64,000 bases of DNA from the NCBI GenBank assembly GCA_047967505.1, contig CM106540.1; one strand, given 5' to 3'. The stretch is from Dipteris shenzhenensis. Its lineage: Eukaryota; Polypodiophyta; Polypodiopsida; Gleicheniales. The translations under genes and the position numbers were made by a program. A model generated the notes under the pieces. That model was not told the origin of the DNA and did not search any database. It was given only the letters and a program-made list of their open reading frames with translations. Of the stretch, positions 32,509-43,955 are shown one piece after another. The stretch's first letter is position 1. Each line of letters begins with the position of its first letter.

Positions 32509-35500
32509 ATGGCATCCTCTTCCATGTCTGAAAAGGAGTTTTTCAGCATTAAAAAGTTTGATGGGACAAACTTTTCTTTGTGGAAAGAACAAATAAGGGA
32601 TGTGCTTATTCAAAAGAAGCAGATTAAACCCTTGGCAGGGATTGACGCTAAGCCTGCAAATATGTCTGAGGATGATTGGAATGAGTTGGATGCATTAGCA
32701 AAGTCTACTATTAGACTTCATCTTGCAGTGTCAGTTTATTTCACAGTAGTAAATGAGCTGACTACAGAAGATTTGTGGAAGAAACTGTGTGCCACTTATG
32801 AAAAGGAAACTGCCTCTAATAAAGTTTACCTCATGAAGAGGTTGTTTGAGCTGCAGATGAAGGAAGGGGTCTCGATTGCTTCTCACTTGAATGAATTTAA
32901 TATTATTTTCAGCCAGCTTCAAGCTCAGAAAATGAATTTTGATGCGAAGACTAAGGCAATATTTCTCTTATGTTCATTGCCATCCTCATGGGATACCTTC
33001 CGTACAACTGTCAGTAACTCTGCACCTAGTGGAGTACTGAAAATTGATGATGTTTGGGTAGCTTGTTGGCCGAGGAGATTAGACAAAAGTCTATGGATGG
33101 CAACAAGCAGGATGCAGCCTTAAATGTGCAAAGGGGCAGATCACAGTTCAGGGGGAAGTCCCAAGAAAGAGGGAAGTCTTGTAGCAAATCCAGGGCACAG
33201 AACATTGTGGCAAGAAGGGCCATATGAAAAAGGATTGCTACAAGCTAAAAAAAGAGAGCAAAAGGATAAGAAAAAGAATGCAAATTGGGGTGCAAATCAA
33301 AAGGAAGAGAGTCCAAGGGAGGACAAAGGAAAAGTGAAGATCAAGGAGATCAATGCAGTCACACATGATAGTGACAATGACGTTCTCTTCATGTCTAGTT
33401 TATCTGCAGAGTTGCTTACCACTTCAAATGATGCATATTCCCAGGATTGGATTTTGGATTTTGGTGCTTCATTCCATGTTACTCCCCATAGGGAATGGTT
33501 CTCCACTTATGACAGTGGAAAGACAGGTTGTGTGCATCTTGGAAATGACTATGCATGTGACATAGTGGGAGCAGGTGACATAAAGTTTTCTTTTGCAAAT
33601 GGGTCTGCATTTGTTTGAAAACATGTGAGACATGTGCCTAAGCTGACCAAGAGTCTTATTTCAGTGGGTCAGCTAGATGATGCTAGTTTTCACACCACTT
33701 TTGGCTTTCAGAGTTGGAAAATTCAGAAGGGCTCTATGCTTTTGGCTAGGGGTGCCAAGTGTGGGACTTTGTATCCCTTACATGTATCAGGGGTATTTGA
33801 TCATGTTGTTGCAATAACCGAGCAGCCAAGCACTTCTTTGTGGCATTGCAGGTTGGGGCACATGAGCCAGAATGGAATGAAACTCTTATGCCATTTGGGT
33901 TATGTACCGCATTTGAGTTTCTCTGATTTTGAATTTTGTGAGCATTGTCTCTATGGGAAGCAGACTAAATCAGCCCATAAAAGAAGGGGAAAGAAAGAGT
34001 TTGAAAAGCTTGATTTGGTGCATTCAGACGTATGTGGTCCCATGCCTACACGGTCATTAGGTGGGGCTGAATACTATGTGACATTCATTGATGATGCAAC
34101 TAGGAAAGTGTGGGCTTATGCTATAGCTCGGAAGAGTGATGTGTTCCAGGTATTTCAGAAATGGCTAGCCTTGGTTGAGAATTAGTCAGGTAGAACGCTT
34201 AAATGCCTACAGACTGACAATGGTGGAGAGTATCTCTCTCGTGAATTTCAGCATTTTTGTGATACACGTGGGATTAAGAGGGAGCTCACATCCCCTCATA
34301 CTCCAGAGCAAAATCCAGTTGCAGAAAAGATGAACCGTACCATTCAAGAAAGGTTGCAATGCATGCTTTCCAATGCAAGTCTTTCCGGTGGTTTTTGGGC
34401 TGAGGCAATGAAGACTGCAGATCAATAGATCACCTAGTAAGAGTTTGGATGGTGGTATTCCTGAAGAGGCATGGAGTGGCAAGAAGCCCTCTTACTCTCA
34501 TTTGCATATATTTGGGTGTGAGGCATATGCACATGTGCCAAAAGAGCTTCGAAAGAAGCTAGATCCTAAGTCTAGGAAATGCATCTTTCTAGGTTATGGT
34601 GAAAGTGGAGAGATGGGCTATCGTCTCTGGGATCCAGAAGCAAAGAAGATCATACGCAGCCATGATGTAGTCTTCAATGAGAAGAAGATGCATAAGGCAC
34701 CCATGAGGGATGTGGAAATGAGGAGAATCACTTTCCAAGATGTGAATCCACCTGCATATGTTGATAGACAGCAAGCTGTCCATGCACCAAATGTGCAAGA
34801 AATGGTACCACCAAGTACTCCCACAGGTATACAATCAAGGGTAGATGATGGATCATCTATTGGTGGAAATGATGAGCCAAATGTGGCTGATATGCAGGTG
34901 GGACAGCAAGCTAGAATGCCCTTGAGAAGATCTTCTAGAGTGTCTAGACCGCCTGATAAGTTTATTCCAGGGGTAGACTATGTGATGCTTACTGACTGCG
35001 GGGAGCCTTCTTGCTACAAAGAGGCTATGATGCGCGAGGATCAACGCAAGTGGGAGTATGCTATGCAATCAGAGATGAGTTCACTTATGAAGAATAAGAC
35101 TTGGGACTTGGTTTCTTTGCCACATGGAAAGAAAGCATTGCCATGTAAATGGGTCTACAAAATGAAGGTCACAGGTGATGATGTGCCTAGGTACAAGGCC
35201 CGTTTGGTTGCTAAAGGGTTCAAGCAAGAGAAGGGTGTGGACTTTGATGAGATATTCTCTCCGGTTGTGAAGATGACCACACTTAGATGCATGCTTGGAC
35301 TAGTGGCATCAGAGGATATGGAGCTTATGCAGATGGATGTCAAGACAGCTTTCTTGCATGGGGATTTGCATGAGGAAATTTACATGGTGCAGCCGGAAGG
35401 CTTTGAAGAAAAGGGCAAAGAGCATTTAGTTTGCAAGTTGAAGAAGAGTCTCTATGGTCTTAAGCAAGCGCCTAGAGAATGGTATCAGAAGTTTGATGCT

Positions 35501-36552
35501 TTCATTCGGTCCTAGGGTTTTAGAAGGAGTGAAATTGATCATTGCCTCTACACTAAAAGGGCTAAGGATAATAGCCTGATAAGCTTGGCACTATATGTGG
35601 ATGATATGCTATTGGCTAGCAAGAATACTTATGAGCTAGATGCATTAAAGACCAAGTTGCATGAGGCCTTTGATAGGAAGGATTTGGGACTTGCAGGTCA
35701 TATTCATGGTATGCGCATCATGCGTGATCGGAGTAGGAAACTCCTTTGGCTTTCACAAAAAGAGTATGTTACAAAAGTATTGCAGCGTTTAAATATGGAG
35801 GGGGGGAAGGCAGTGAGTACTCCATTGCCTCCATATGTGAAACTGAGTCATACAGATAGTCCCAAATCAGATGAGAAAGGGCCATGATGGCCAAGGTTCC
35901 TTATGCATCAGCGGTTGGGAGTCTTATGTATGCTATGATAGCTACTAGACCAGACATTGCATTTGCAGTGGGAGTTGTTAGCCGGTATATGGCTAATCCA
36001 GGAAAGAGGCATTGGGAGGCAGTTAAGTGCATCATGAGGTACATGAAGGGTACCAAGGAGATGTGCATTTGCTTTGGTAAAGGAGACATGCGTGTACTTG
36101 GGTACACAGATTCAGACTATGCAGGGCATGTGGATAGTAGGAGATCCACTTCTAGTTATGTGTTCACCTTTGCAGGTGGTGCAGTGTCGTGGATGTCTCA
36201 TGCACAGAAGTGCATTGCTTTGTCTACCACAAAGGCTGAGTATGTTGCAACCACAGAGGGTTGCAAGGAGGCTATATGGCTTGATCGGCTAGTGGGAGAT
36301 TTGGGGATTCATACAGGTGTACCGACATTGCATAGTGATTCCATGAGTGCTATTCAGCTAGCACGGAATCCGGTCTTTCATGCAAAGACCAAAGACATTG
36401 AGGTCAGGTACCATTTCATCAGGGAGGTACTTGAGGACAAGTGCATAGAGCTTGTCAAGGTTCATACAAATGATAACCCTGCAGATATGCTGACGAAGAG
36501 TCTACCTAGTCAGCGGTTTGAGTATTGTCGTGTATTGATGGGCATTGGATAG
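32509..36552 (+). pseudogene. Copia B3 gag-pol polyprotein, broken
   Basis: From MASSSMSEKEFF (32509). Gag shifts frame at about 33051 (1-base loss). A 13-base deletion near 33208 removes the first part of the zinc knuckle (CYHC), leaving only KKGHMKKDC-like sequence. The protease motif reads LDFGASFHV (S changed to F). Then GAG-pre-integrase (LWHCRLGHMSQNG), integrase (IDDATRKVWAY, TDNGGEYLSREF), RT (MDVKTAFLHGDLHEE, YVDD at 35594-35605), RNase H (DYAGHVDSRRSTSS, STTKAEYVATT, SDSMSAIQLARNP). Stops at 33616, 34183 and 35513; an 8-base loss near 34418 and a frameshift near 35875. It is the best-preserved B copy and serves as the reference for the others. Not functional. Confidence 0.94.
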
Positions 36553-36605
36553 TATGCTCACTGGTTGTTCTCCCTTAAAGGCACATTGTCCTTTAAGTGG
36601 GAGGT

Positions 36606-36785
36606 TGTGGGGGTTAAAGGTCACTGTGCCTTTACCCCGGTTATGTACAATACTCAAACACATATATAAATGAATGAAAAAGAAGATTAGGGTGGTTCTG
36701 CACCCACCAAAAACTTGAGTGGCTCTCTGTCTCTGTCTCCCTCTCTCTCCCTCTTCCGTTCTTGCTTTCATTGAGAGCACTCTCA
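36606..36785 (+). repeat. 3' LTR of Copia B3
   Basis: 180 bp, preceded by the polypurine tract AAGTGGGAGGT and followed by the TSD GAGAG. Confidence 0.95.
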
Positions 36786-37255
36786 GAGAGCATTGCTTAG
36801 CTCTAGCCTGCACTGAATTGCAAGTTTTGGGTTTACATTTGAGCTACCAACAAGGTGAGCCAATGCAAGGCAACATGGAAAGATCCATTGAACCAATAGT
36901 AGGTTACTATACATGGAATTGATGACTTGCAGAAGCAAAGGATTGTTAACAAAACTATGAAAATTTTTGATAGCATGACGACTGGCATGGGTGGAGAACT
37001 CAGGATGAACGTTTTAATTCAATATTGGAACATCCTCGGGTCCGATGCCCCCGTGACCTTTCATCAAGAGAAAAAGGTAACGTTCAAGCATGCCTCATTG
37101 ACGATGTTCGTAGTACATTGGCCATTGTAAAGCAACAACTTCCAAAGATGAGTTATTTTTTATGACAAGTGCATTGACTATGTTGATGAATTCCAATCAG
37201 TGCATTCCCCTGGCAAAGGTCTCAAGAGTACTTCAAGTTCCTAGGTGTAGCTTTC
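36786..37255 (+). pseudogene. N-terminal exons of the DDE-like gene, right-arm copy
   Basis: Inverted partner of 24750-25310. Reads MQGNMERSIEPIVG, then (after loss of about 86 bases relative to the left arm) DDLQKQRIVNKTMKIFDSMT and TGMGGELRMNV, followed by KKVTFKHASLTMFVVH in another frame. The left arm keeps about 300 further coding bases (24430-24750) that are missing here, where the repeat array starts instead. Lysine-rich, no membrane segment. It is the 5' part of the gene whose DDE core lies at 38666-40470. Confidence 0.6.
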
Positions 37256-38600
37256 TTTATTAACACTTGTAATGCTTCTTAGCAATTTCATCTACCACTA
37301 ATGCTAGTTAGCACATGCAATGCTTGTAATTGCAGGTGCTTTTAGCACATGCAATAATAGGCATGAGCTCATAAGAATTGCATGTCCTTGTTAGCATGTT
37401 TTGGCAAGAAATGTTTGTGCATGTTAGCACATGCCATTATTGCCAGTGCCTGCACTGCTTGCTAGCACCATGATTGTTAGCACCTCCAATCCTTGTTAGT
37501 AGTTGCAATCCTTATTAGTAGTCTCATCTACCACTGCCATAAGCTAGTTAGCACCTATAATTCTTGCCAGCACCACTTGTGGTTGCTAGCACCTGCAATG
37601 CTTATTAGTACCTTTCATCCTAGTTAGCACAAGTGCAATGCTTATTAGAACTTTCATCTACCATTACCAGATTCTAGAGTTAGCACATGCAATGCTTGTA
37701 ATTGCATGTACTTGTTAGCACATGCAATAACATGCATGTGCTTGATAGCATGTGCTGGCAACAAATGCTTCTAGTTTGGGTTTTAGCACATACACTCGCA
37801 ATGAATATTAGCACTTTCATATACCACTGGCAGATGCTAGTTAGCACATGCAATGCTTATAATTGAAGGTGCTTGTTAGCACATGCAATAATAGGCATGT
37901 GCTAACAAGAATTTCATGTGCTTTTTGTTAGCATGTTTTGGCAAGATATGTGTGTGCATGTTAGCATATGCCACTCTTGCTAGCGCCACTTGTAGTTGCT
38001 AGCACCATGCTTGTTAGGCCCTGCAATCCTTGATAGCACTTGCAATGCTTATTGGCACTCTCATCTACCACTTCCATATGCTAGTTAGCACCTATACTTC
38101 CTACTAGCTCAACTTGTGGTTGCTAGCACCTATAATGCTTGTTAGCACCTTCCATCCTTGTTAGCTCAAGTGCAATGCTTATTAGCACTTTCATCTACCA
38201 CTTCTAGATGCTAGTCAGCACATGCAATGCTTGTAATTGCATGTACTTGTTAGCACATGCAATAACATGCATGTGCTAATAACAATTGCATGTGCTGGCA
38301 ACAATAGATGCTTCTCGTTTGGGTTTTAGCACATACACTTGCAATGAATATTAGCACTTTTATCTACCACTTCCAGATGCTATAGTCAGCACATGAAATG
38401 CCTGTTTTCCACCTACTAACTATCCTAATTAGCACTTGCTATGCCTGCTAGCATTTGGAATTCCTATTATGCTTATCATTGCACCTACTAGATATTTTAA
38501 TTAGCACTTGCACTACTTGTTAGCACCTGCACTACCTGTTAGCACCTGTGCTACCTGTCAGCACTTACGATTGGTCATCAACACCTATGATTGCTAACAT
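37256..38600 (+). repeat. TTAGCACATGCAATGCTTGTA-type array, probable intron of the DDE-like gene
   Basis: About 1.35 kb of diverged units (GTTAGCACATGCAATGCTTG and variants). Inverted partner of 22996-24430. It ends shortly before an acceptor-like site at 38661-38665. Confidence 0.85.
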
Positions 38601-38665
38601 GCAACTTTCTTTTGATGGAAAGTTGAGCTCTTTCACTGATTTAAATTTAAAAATCCAGAGTATAG

Positions 38666-40470
38666 GATTCAATTGCGGTCATTTGAATATTTGAAGCCTC
38701 TATTTGTGCACAAGTTAAAGGATTGCTACACCTGTTGCTGTGAATACCAAGTGCAGATGTCCTTTCTGAAAGATGCACTGAATGCGATGAAAAATAAAGA
38801 TTTTGGCATTCATTTGAAATGTCAATGCAAATGCATTGTCTGTACTAGTGATAACAGAAGCCACATATGTCCATCTACTCTGCACATTTACAAAGGTGTC
38901 ACTCATTTGTGTGGGAGTCATTGATTTGTCCAACACAGAATGATGCAACCTTCCATCATAGGAAGTGTTTAATGGGTGAATGCAAGGATTGTGGCATGAA
39001 GAAGTTGGCTTGCTTCCCCTTAGAGACAATGAGGAAGGGAAAACCATCACTGTGAAAGTATTTGAATATGGGGATACTCCAGACAAGCATGGAAATAAGA
39101 AGAAGAGGAAAGATCTTGTCAACAAAGACATGCAATGTTGGACGGTTTTTGCAATTCTTGAAAAGTAAAATGAAGCACTTTATCAAACACAACTACATAG
39201 CCCGATGGCAGGCACTTCAATTCAAGAAATTTATTCTCAAATTCCTTGATGATGTGGTTGTCTTAGTTATAGACTTCACAGAAAATTATGCTTTCAAAGA
39301 ACAGAATGAGATTCAATCAATGCACTAGCATTCAGTAGAAGTCTCAATTTTTTTTATATAACTTACTACCGTAAGGTAGGAAAATTTATTAAAATAGTTC
39401 ACTTCTTCATTTCAGATGATAGGCAGCATGACATATTATTTGTACAACATTGTTTCATGTTTACATGAGATGTGGTTGAAAAACAGCATTGGGTTTGGTC
39501 TAATGGGGCGACCTCCTAGTTCAAGGATTGCACACCCTTCTATTTTGTTGCTAGGTATGGCAGAATGACAGACATAGAAATGACTTGGAACTTCTTTGCA
39601 AGTGGGCATGGCAAAGGAGAGCACGATGGAGTAGGGGTTGTTATTAAAAGAACTTTAACGCATGAACAACGAAAGAAAGACGGTGCTATTTTAAAGTGTG
39701 CAAGCAATGTTGTTGCTTTCCTACAAGCCAACTTAACTGAGGGAGCTGTAGCATGGCTGTAGCCTCTTACGCATCCAAATAAATGGATTGTGCTCATGTA
39801 TTTTGGGAGATAAAGGTAGGAGATGTAAACATGGAAAATAAGTGGAACTGTGAAGCTGTTCCCAATTCACGTTCTTTACATGTTTATCGTGGTCACAACT
39901 GACAACATCCATCAGGCCTTGCTACCAAAAATTTGTCATGCTTTTGTGATGCATGCATGCATGGGCTTTGGAACAGATGTACCAACAAAGCACATGTGCA
40001 ACCTTGTGGTTTTCACACATTGGTACCTTTGCTAAATATATAGCCTACTATAGATGAGGAAGATGCATACACATCTACAACTTTTGAAGGCCATCATGAT
40101 GTGTTAAGTAATGCTTTCTTGTTCGTGACACTTTTGTAGTTAATGCTAAGACCAATAATGTTGAGGGTGCAGATTTTTACCTACTTACATGCACTGCAGA
40201 AAATTAGCAATCTGATTAGGACTATCTTGATGATTGGAAAAATGTCATAACGAGGGATTATTATGTCATTAAAGCTATCTTCTATAAACAAATAGATCAC
40301 TATTCCTTTAAACTCCTCACAACTCAACCGACAATCCACATACTTTCATACCTTGTGCATTGCATCTTGAATACCTATGGAGAGTCTTCCAAAATGAAGA
40401 AACATTTTCTCAATCACTCTAGATACCTATGAGGCCATATCTAACAGCATGCCCTTTGATGTTGACATGT
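38666..40470 (+). pseudogene. DDE-like transposase-type protein, main body, broken
   Basis: Follows an acceptor-like AGAGTATAG. Order: IQLRSFEYLKPLFVHKLKDC, a Cys-rich block (CYTCCCEYQVQM, KCQCKCIVC, then in another frame HHRKCLMGECKDCGMKKLAC), the strand VVVLVIDFTENYAFKEQNEI (39258-39310) with a likely first catalytic Asp, a break, HWVWSNGATS then TAG then FKDCTPFYFVARYG (39488-39560; the family has Asp where Asn stands), WNFFASGHGKGEHDGVGVVI (39586-39645), and a C-terminal Cys motif LSCFCDACMHG (39932-39964). At least four frameshifts and several stops. The motifs recall a family of large transposase-like proteins seen in bryophytes, ferns and some animals. I know of no settled name and this is recognition, not a search. 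Confidence 0.7.
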
Positions 40471-40545
40471 AACAATCTATTCTTTAAGGAATAGTTACAA
40501 TATGAAGTGTTTGGAATTTTTGCAATACGAAGTGTTTGGAAGCAT

Positions 40546-42430
40546 TGTGATGCCAAAAATTGATATTTTTTATTTGGCATTGGTATTGTTTTTCTCTATG
40601 TTTGATAAGAGTTTGAGCATCAAGTGATAGCCTAGCGGCTCTCACTTATTTCTATTTTCTAAGATATTGTATGGGATTGAGAGGATGAGTGGAATGGATC
40701 ATTGTAAATACCATGTGTATGAATGATAAATACCTTGGTATGGGGTGAGAGTTATTTGTGTATGGGATATTATGGGGTTTTTAGAAAATAGGGAGAGTGA
40801 GTCATATAAAGAGGTGGGATCATGTCCATGTATTCCAATAATATAAGAGAGGCCACATGCCAAGCGTGTGGAAGGCATGTGGAGGAGTGTGGAGTCAAGA
40901 GGAATCCTTCTAGAATTCCTATGTGGAATAAAGAGGATGTGGACATATGGAAAAGAAAGAGTCCCTATGGGCTCCATGTGGAGAGACTCTTGACTTTCTC
41001 AATATTTTAAGAGTCTTGATCATCTTTTGATGGGACACATGGCAAGAGTAGCCAAAAAGGACATGGATGGTGACATACGGGCTTATGTGATTGATGAGGA
41101 AAAGAATCTATAGGCAACAATTGTAAATGGGTGAAGGAGGGTGACAAAATCTCTATAAAAGGAGCCCTCCTCTCCCTTGTTCATCATCTCTTCCACCATT
41201 AAACCTCATGTTGCTGTAGCTCTAGCCTCCTTAAGCCTCTTCCATGAGCCTTCTCTCCCTCTTGTAGATATTCTCTTATGTAGACTCTTGAGTCCATCTC
41301 TCTCTAGTTCATTCTCTCTCTATGAGTAGTCTTGGAGCTTCCGCTCCCTCTTGTATGTATGAAACCTCTTCTTCTCCCTGAGGTTTATAGTATTTTGAGT
41401 TGCATTGGAGTGGAGTCTCACTCTATTGGTAATGAAGGCCACTTCAGGTTCTCTCTCTTGAGTGTCTCTTCCCTTTTTCCATTGCTTTCTCTTCCAAAGT
41501 GCTCAGAAGTATTGTCTATTCGGTCGCTCATTGCGCATACATGGTTTATCTATTTCCCAAGCCACAAAGGGGGCTCTTCCTTCCCTCCTAGGCAACCTCT
41601 ATGGGACTTGGATCATTGATGAACTCTAAGCATGGAGGTACTATTCTCCCAAGTCGACACTAGTAGAAGGAGTAGGTGTTTTCCATGAGTTTGACCCCTT
41701 GTTAGTATTTTGCTCATAACTTTTTGCTCGGTAGTTGACTTGGACGAAACTTATATCAGCGTGAATCTGTCTTCAAGGAGCATCATCCTATGTCTTCATT
41801 TATTGTATTAGATGTCAAACCAAAAATCTATGAGTCTGTGTGTGTGTTTCTTTTTCAACTAGTTTTTACCCCCATCGAGTAAACTGCCCATATCTTTCCG
41901 ACCGCTTCTTTGTTTCTTATGAAACTTATATTAGAGCGAAGCACATTTCAAGGAGCATCTTGATATGTGTTTGAATATTTGATATTATGTCTCTTTGTGT
42001 CTTATGATATTTTGGAGAGTGTTTTGAGCTAATTGTAAAGGTATCTATAAAGGAGGTGCAATGTTTCCTTGGAACCTACCCATCCGACCTAATTAGCCCC
42101 TTCAAACTCCTCGATATATATCAGTTCATGTCATGTTAAGCTACAAGATCTTCTTTCAACAATGTATCGCTCTTCTCTTTGGCACAGACCAGCTTGCTGA
42201 GATTATGGCCTTTGTTGATCCTTTCCTTCTCCCTATGCTTGAGTACAACATCACTTGGGATGTTACCATCTTCATTCTCATCTAAGGGAGGAAAGTATGG
42301 TGTGGTATCTTGGCATAAAAGCTTCTTTTCAATCTCGCTTTCTCAATGATAAATATCTTTGTCACTCAGTTCAAAAGCAATAGGAAGTGAAGAGGTGCAT
42401 GAAGTTTAGTACCCCCAACTTCACGTCACA
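40546..42430 (+). repeat. 5' LTR of Gypsy 1
   Basis: 1885 bp, TGTGATGCC to CACGTCACA. TATA box CTCTATAAAAGG at 41151-41162 followed by a C/T-rich start region. Open frames inside (for example 41332-41619) are LTR sequence. Confidence 0.93.
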
Positions 42431-42434
42431 TCTT

Positions 42435-42452
42435 TTGGTGGAGATGCCAGGT
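42435..42452 (+). other. Candidate primer-binding site of Gypsy 1
   Basis: TTGGTGGAGATGCCAGGT starts four bases after the LTR. It begins with TGG as expected for pairing with a tRNA CCA end. I cannot name the tRNA. Confidence 0.4.
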
Positions 42453-42529
42453 ACATTTGGTATTGGATTCATCCCACCTTACTAAATGGTCTCATTTACT
42501 TGATTGCATGTTATGCCTAGTATAGGCAT

Positions 42530-43020
42530 GTGTTTTTTGATGTGACAAAGAAGATGCCTGGAAGGACTCCGTTAGACGAGATTGCAGCCCGTTTCAGAGA
42601 ACTAGAATATTGTGAAGGTGATGCTCAAGCTATTTGCACGGTCATCATGATCATATCCTTTATGTTTTCACTCTTGAATATGTTGGTGAATCAACAATGC
42701 CGGCAGCATGCACAATGATAGATTGGGGATTGTTTCATGCACTAGTAGCTTGGTGTGAAGAAGAGTTCAGTCTTTAGGTAGTTTTTGACTATAATAGTGG
42801 AGTGGTGATTCTCAATGTTTTCAACTTCTTTTGCTATGCAAATGATGAAGAGTACAATATCTTGAAGCTGTTATGTGCACTTCCAATTGTGACAAGGGTG
42901 ATTCTTGAATGCATGTATACATAATGTTTTCATGGTGCTGGGTGGTCACTTATTTTTGAAGATTTTGTCGAGGATCACATTGTGGAGGGTTTTCAACAAG
43001 TGGTTATGCATAATAAGTTA
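42530..43020 (+). pseudogene. ORF-like stretch in the Gypsy 1 leader, upstream of gag
   Basis: One frame gives MPGRTPLDEIAARFRELEYC and a hydrophobic run (ICTVIMIISFMFSLLNMLV). After two stops another gives LVAWCEEEFSL, VVFDYNSGVVILNVFNFFCY, ANDEEYNILKLLCALPIVTR. Long open runs are unusual for a leader. It could be an extra ORF of the element, as some Tat-type Gypsy elements carry, or a captured host sequence. No family recognised. Confidence 0.35.
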
Positions 43021-43049
43021 GTCTTGGTATAATAAGGCTCTATGGGATC

Positions 43050-43955
43050 TTGTTTGGATCTTTTTTGGGATATTTTTTAGATCTTGTTGTTTCCTTTTTG
43101 TGTTTCATCATGGTGAAGTTTCCAGTGTTTTGTGGGACCCAAGGGAAAGACCCGGAGTCTTATCTTCGGGATTTTGTTCGAGGATGCCAACTTTCTGGAT
43201 GGTCCATGAAGGATCGAGCGAAGATTTTGCCTGATTTTCTTGAAGGTGTAGCCTTGAGTTGGCATGAGGCCTTGCCGGACTCTATCAAGGAGGATTGGGA
43301 CCAAGTAGAGGTGGTAATGAAGCAAAGATTTGGGGCAGTGGAGTCACCAAATGCTTTGACGTCTCAGTTGGACCGGTTCTATCAAGGAGAGGGTGAGATG
43401 GTCTCTATGTTGGCAATCCGATATGAAACTTTATGGACAAAGTATGAAAGGGCAGCTTTGCAAGCTGTGGCATCTACATCATCGGCCCCTCAAAGTCTCA
43501 TAGGGATGGAGTACTTAAAGATGAGCAAATTTGTTATGGCTTTGGAGCCTCGTCTTTGCTAAAAAGTAATGAGTAAAGATCAAACAACGTACGTGGAGGC
43601 ACTTCACATTACAACCAAGAAAGAAGCTTCTCTAAAGATCGAATCCTCTTTTGTGTCTTCAACAACTTTAACTTCTAAGGTGGAGGTAATGGGCACTCCT
43701 CAGGTACCAAAGTCCTCTGAGTTAGATCATAATATCTCCCAATTGATGGCAGAGTTTGATGATTTGAAATTGCATTTCATTAATGCAAGACAACCTAGAG
43801 CACCAAAGAGTGAGGATAGGCCTCGAGATAAGAGTGGGGTCACTTGCTATGAATGTAATGAAAAAGGTCAGTATCACCCCGGATTGAGAAAGAAAGAAGA
43901 AAAACAAGTATCCTTGTTAGAAGCTTCTTTAGGGGATGAGGAAAGAGAGGAATGA
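43050..43955 (+). pseudogene. Gypsy 1 gag
   Basis: Retrotransposon gag domain: KFPVFCGTQGKDPESYLRDF, LPDFLEGVALSWHEALPDSI, WDQVEVVMKQRFGAVESPNA, LTSQLDRFYQGEGEMVSMLA. The likely start is MVKFPVF (about 43110), since the first 20 residues are hydrophobic leader. A stop at 43560 and a short gap separate a second part that ends in a degenerate zinc knuckle (CYECNEKGQYHPG; C-x2-C-x4-H is replaced by a Tyr, and the last Cys is missing). Gag would form the particle and bind genomic RNA. Confidence 0.85.

Larger units (their letters stand above)
30866..36785 (+). mobile_element. Complete but decayed Copia element B3
   Basis: 5920 bp with 180-bp LTRs at both ends and a perfect TSD GAGAG (30861-30865 and 36786-36790). 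The left arm of the inverted repeat shows the empty site (CAGAGCATTGCTTAG near 25290). The LTRs differ at 5 of 180 positions. Same family as B1, B2 and B4. The whole gag-pol region is present with several lesions. Confidence 0.96.

Noticed and set aside
41332-41619. ORF of 95 codons
   Set aside because: Inside the Gypsy 1 LTR; the other LTR copy does not keep it.
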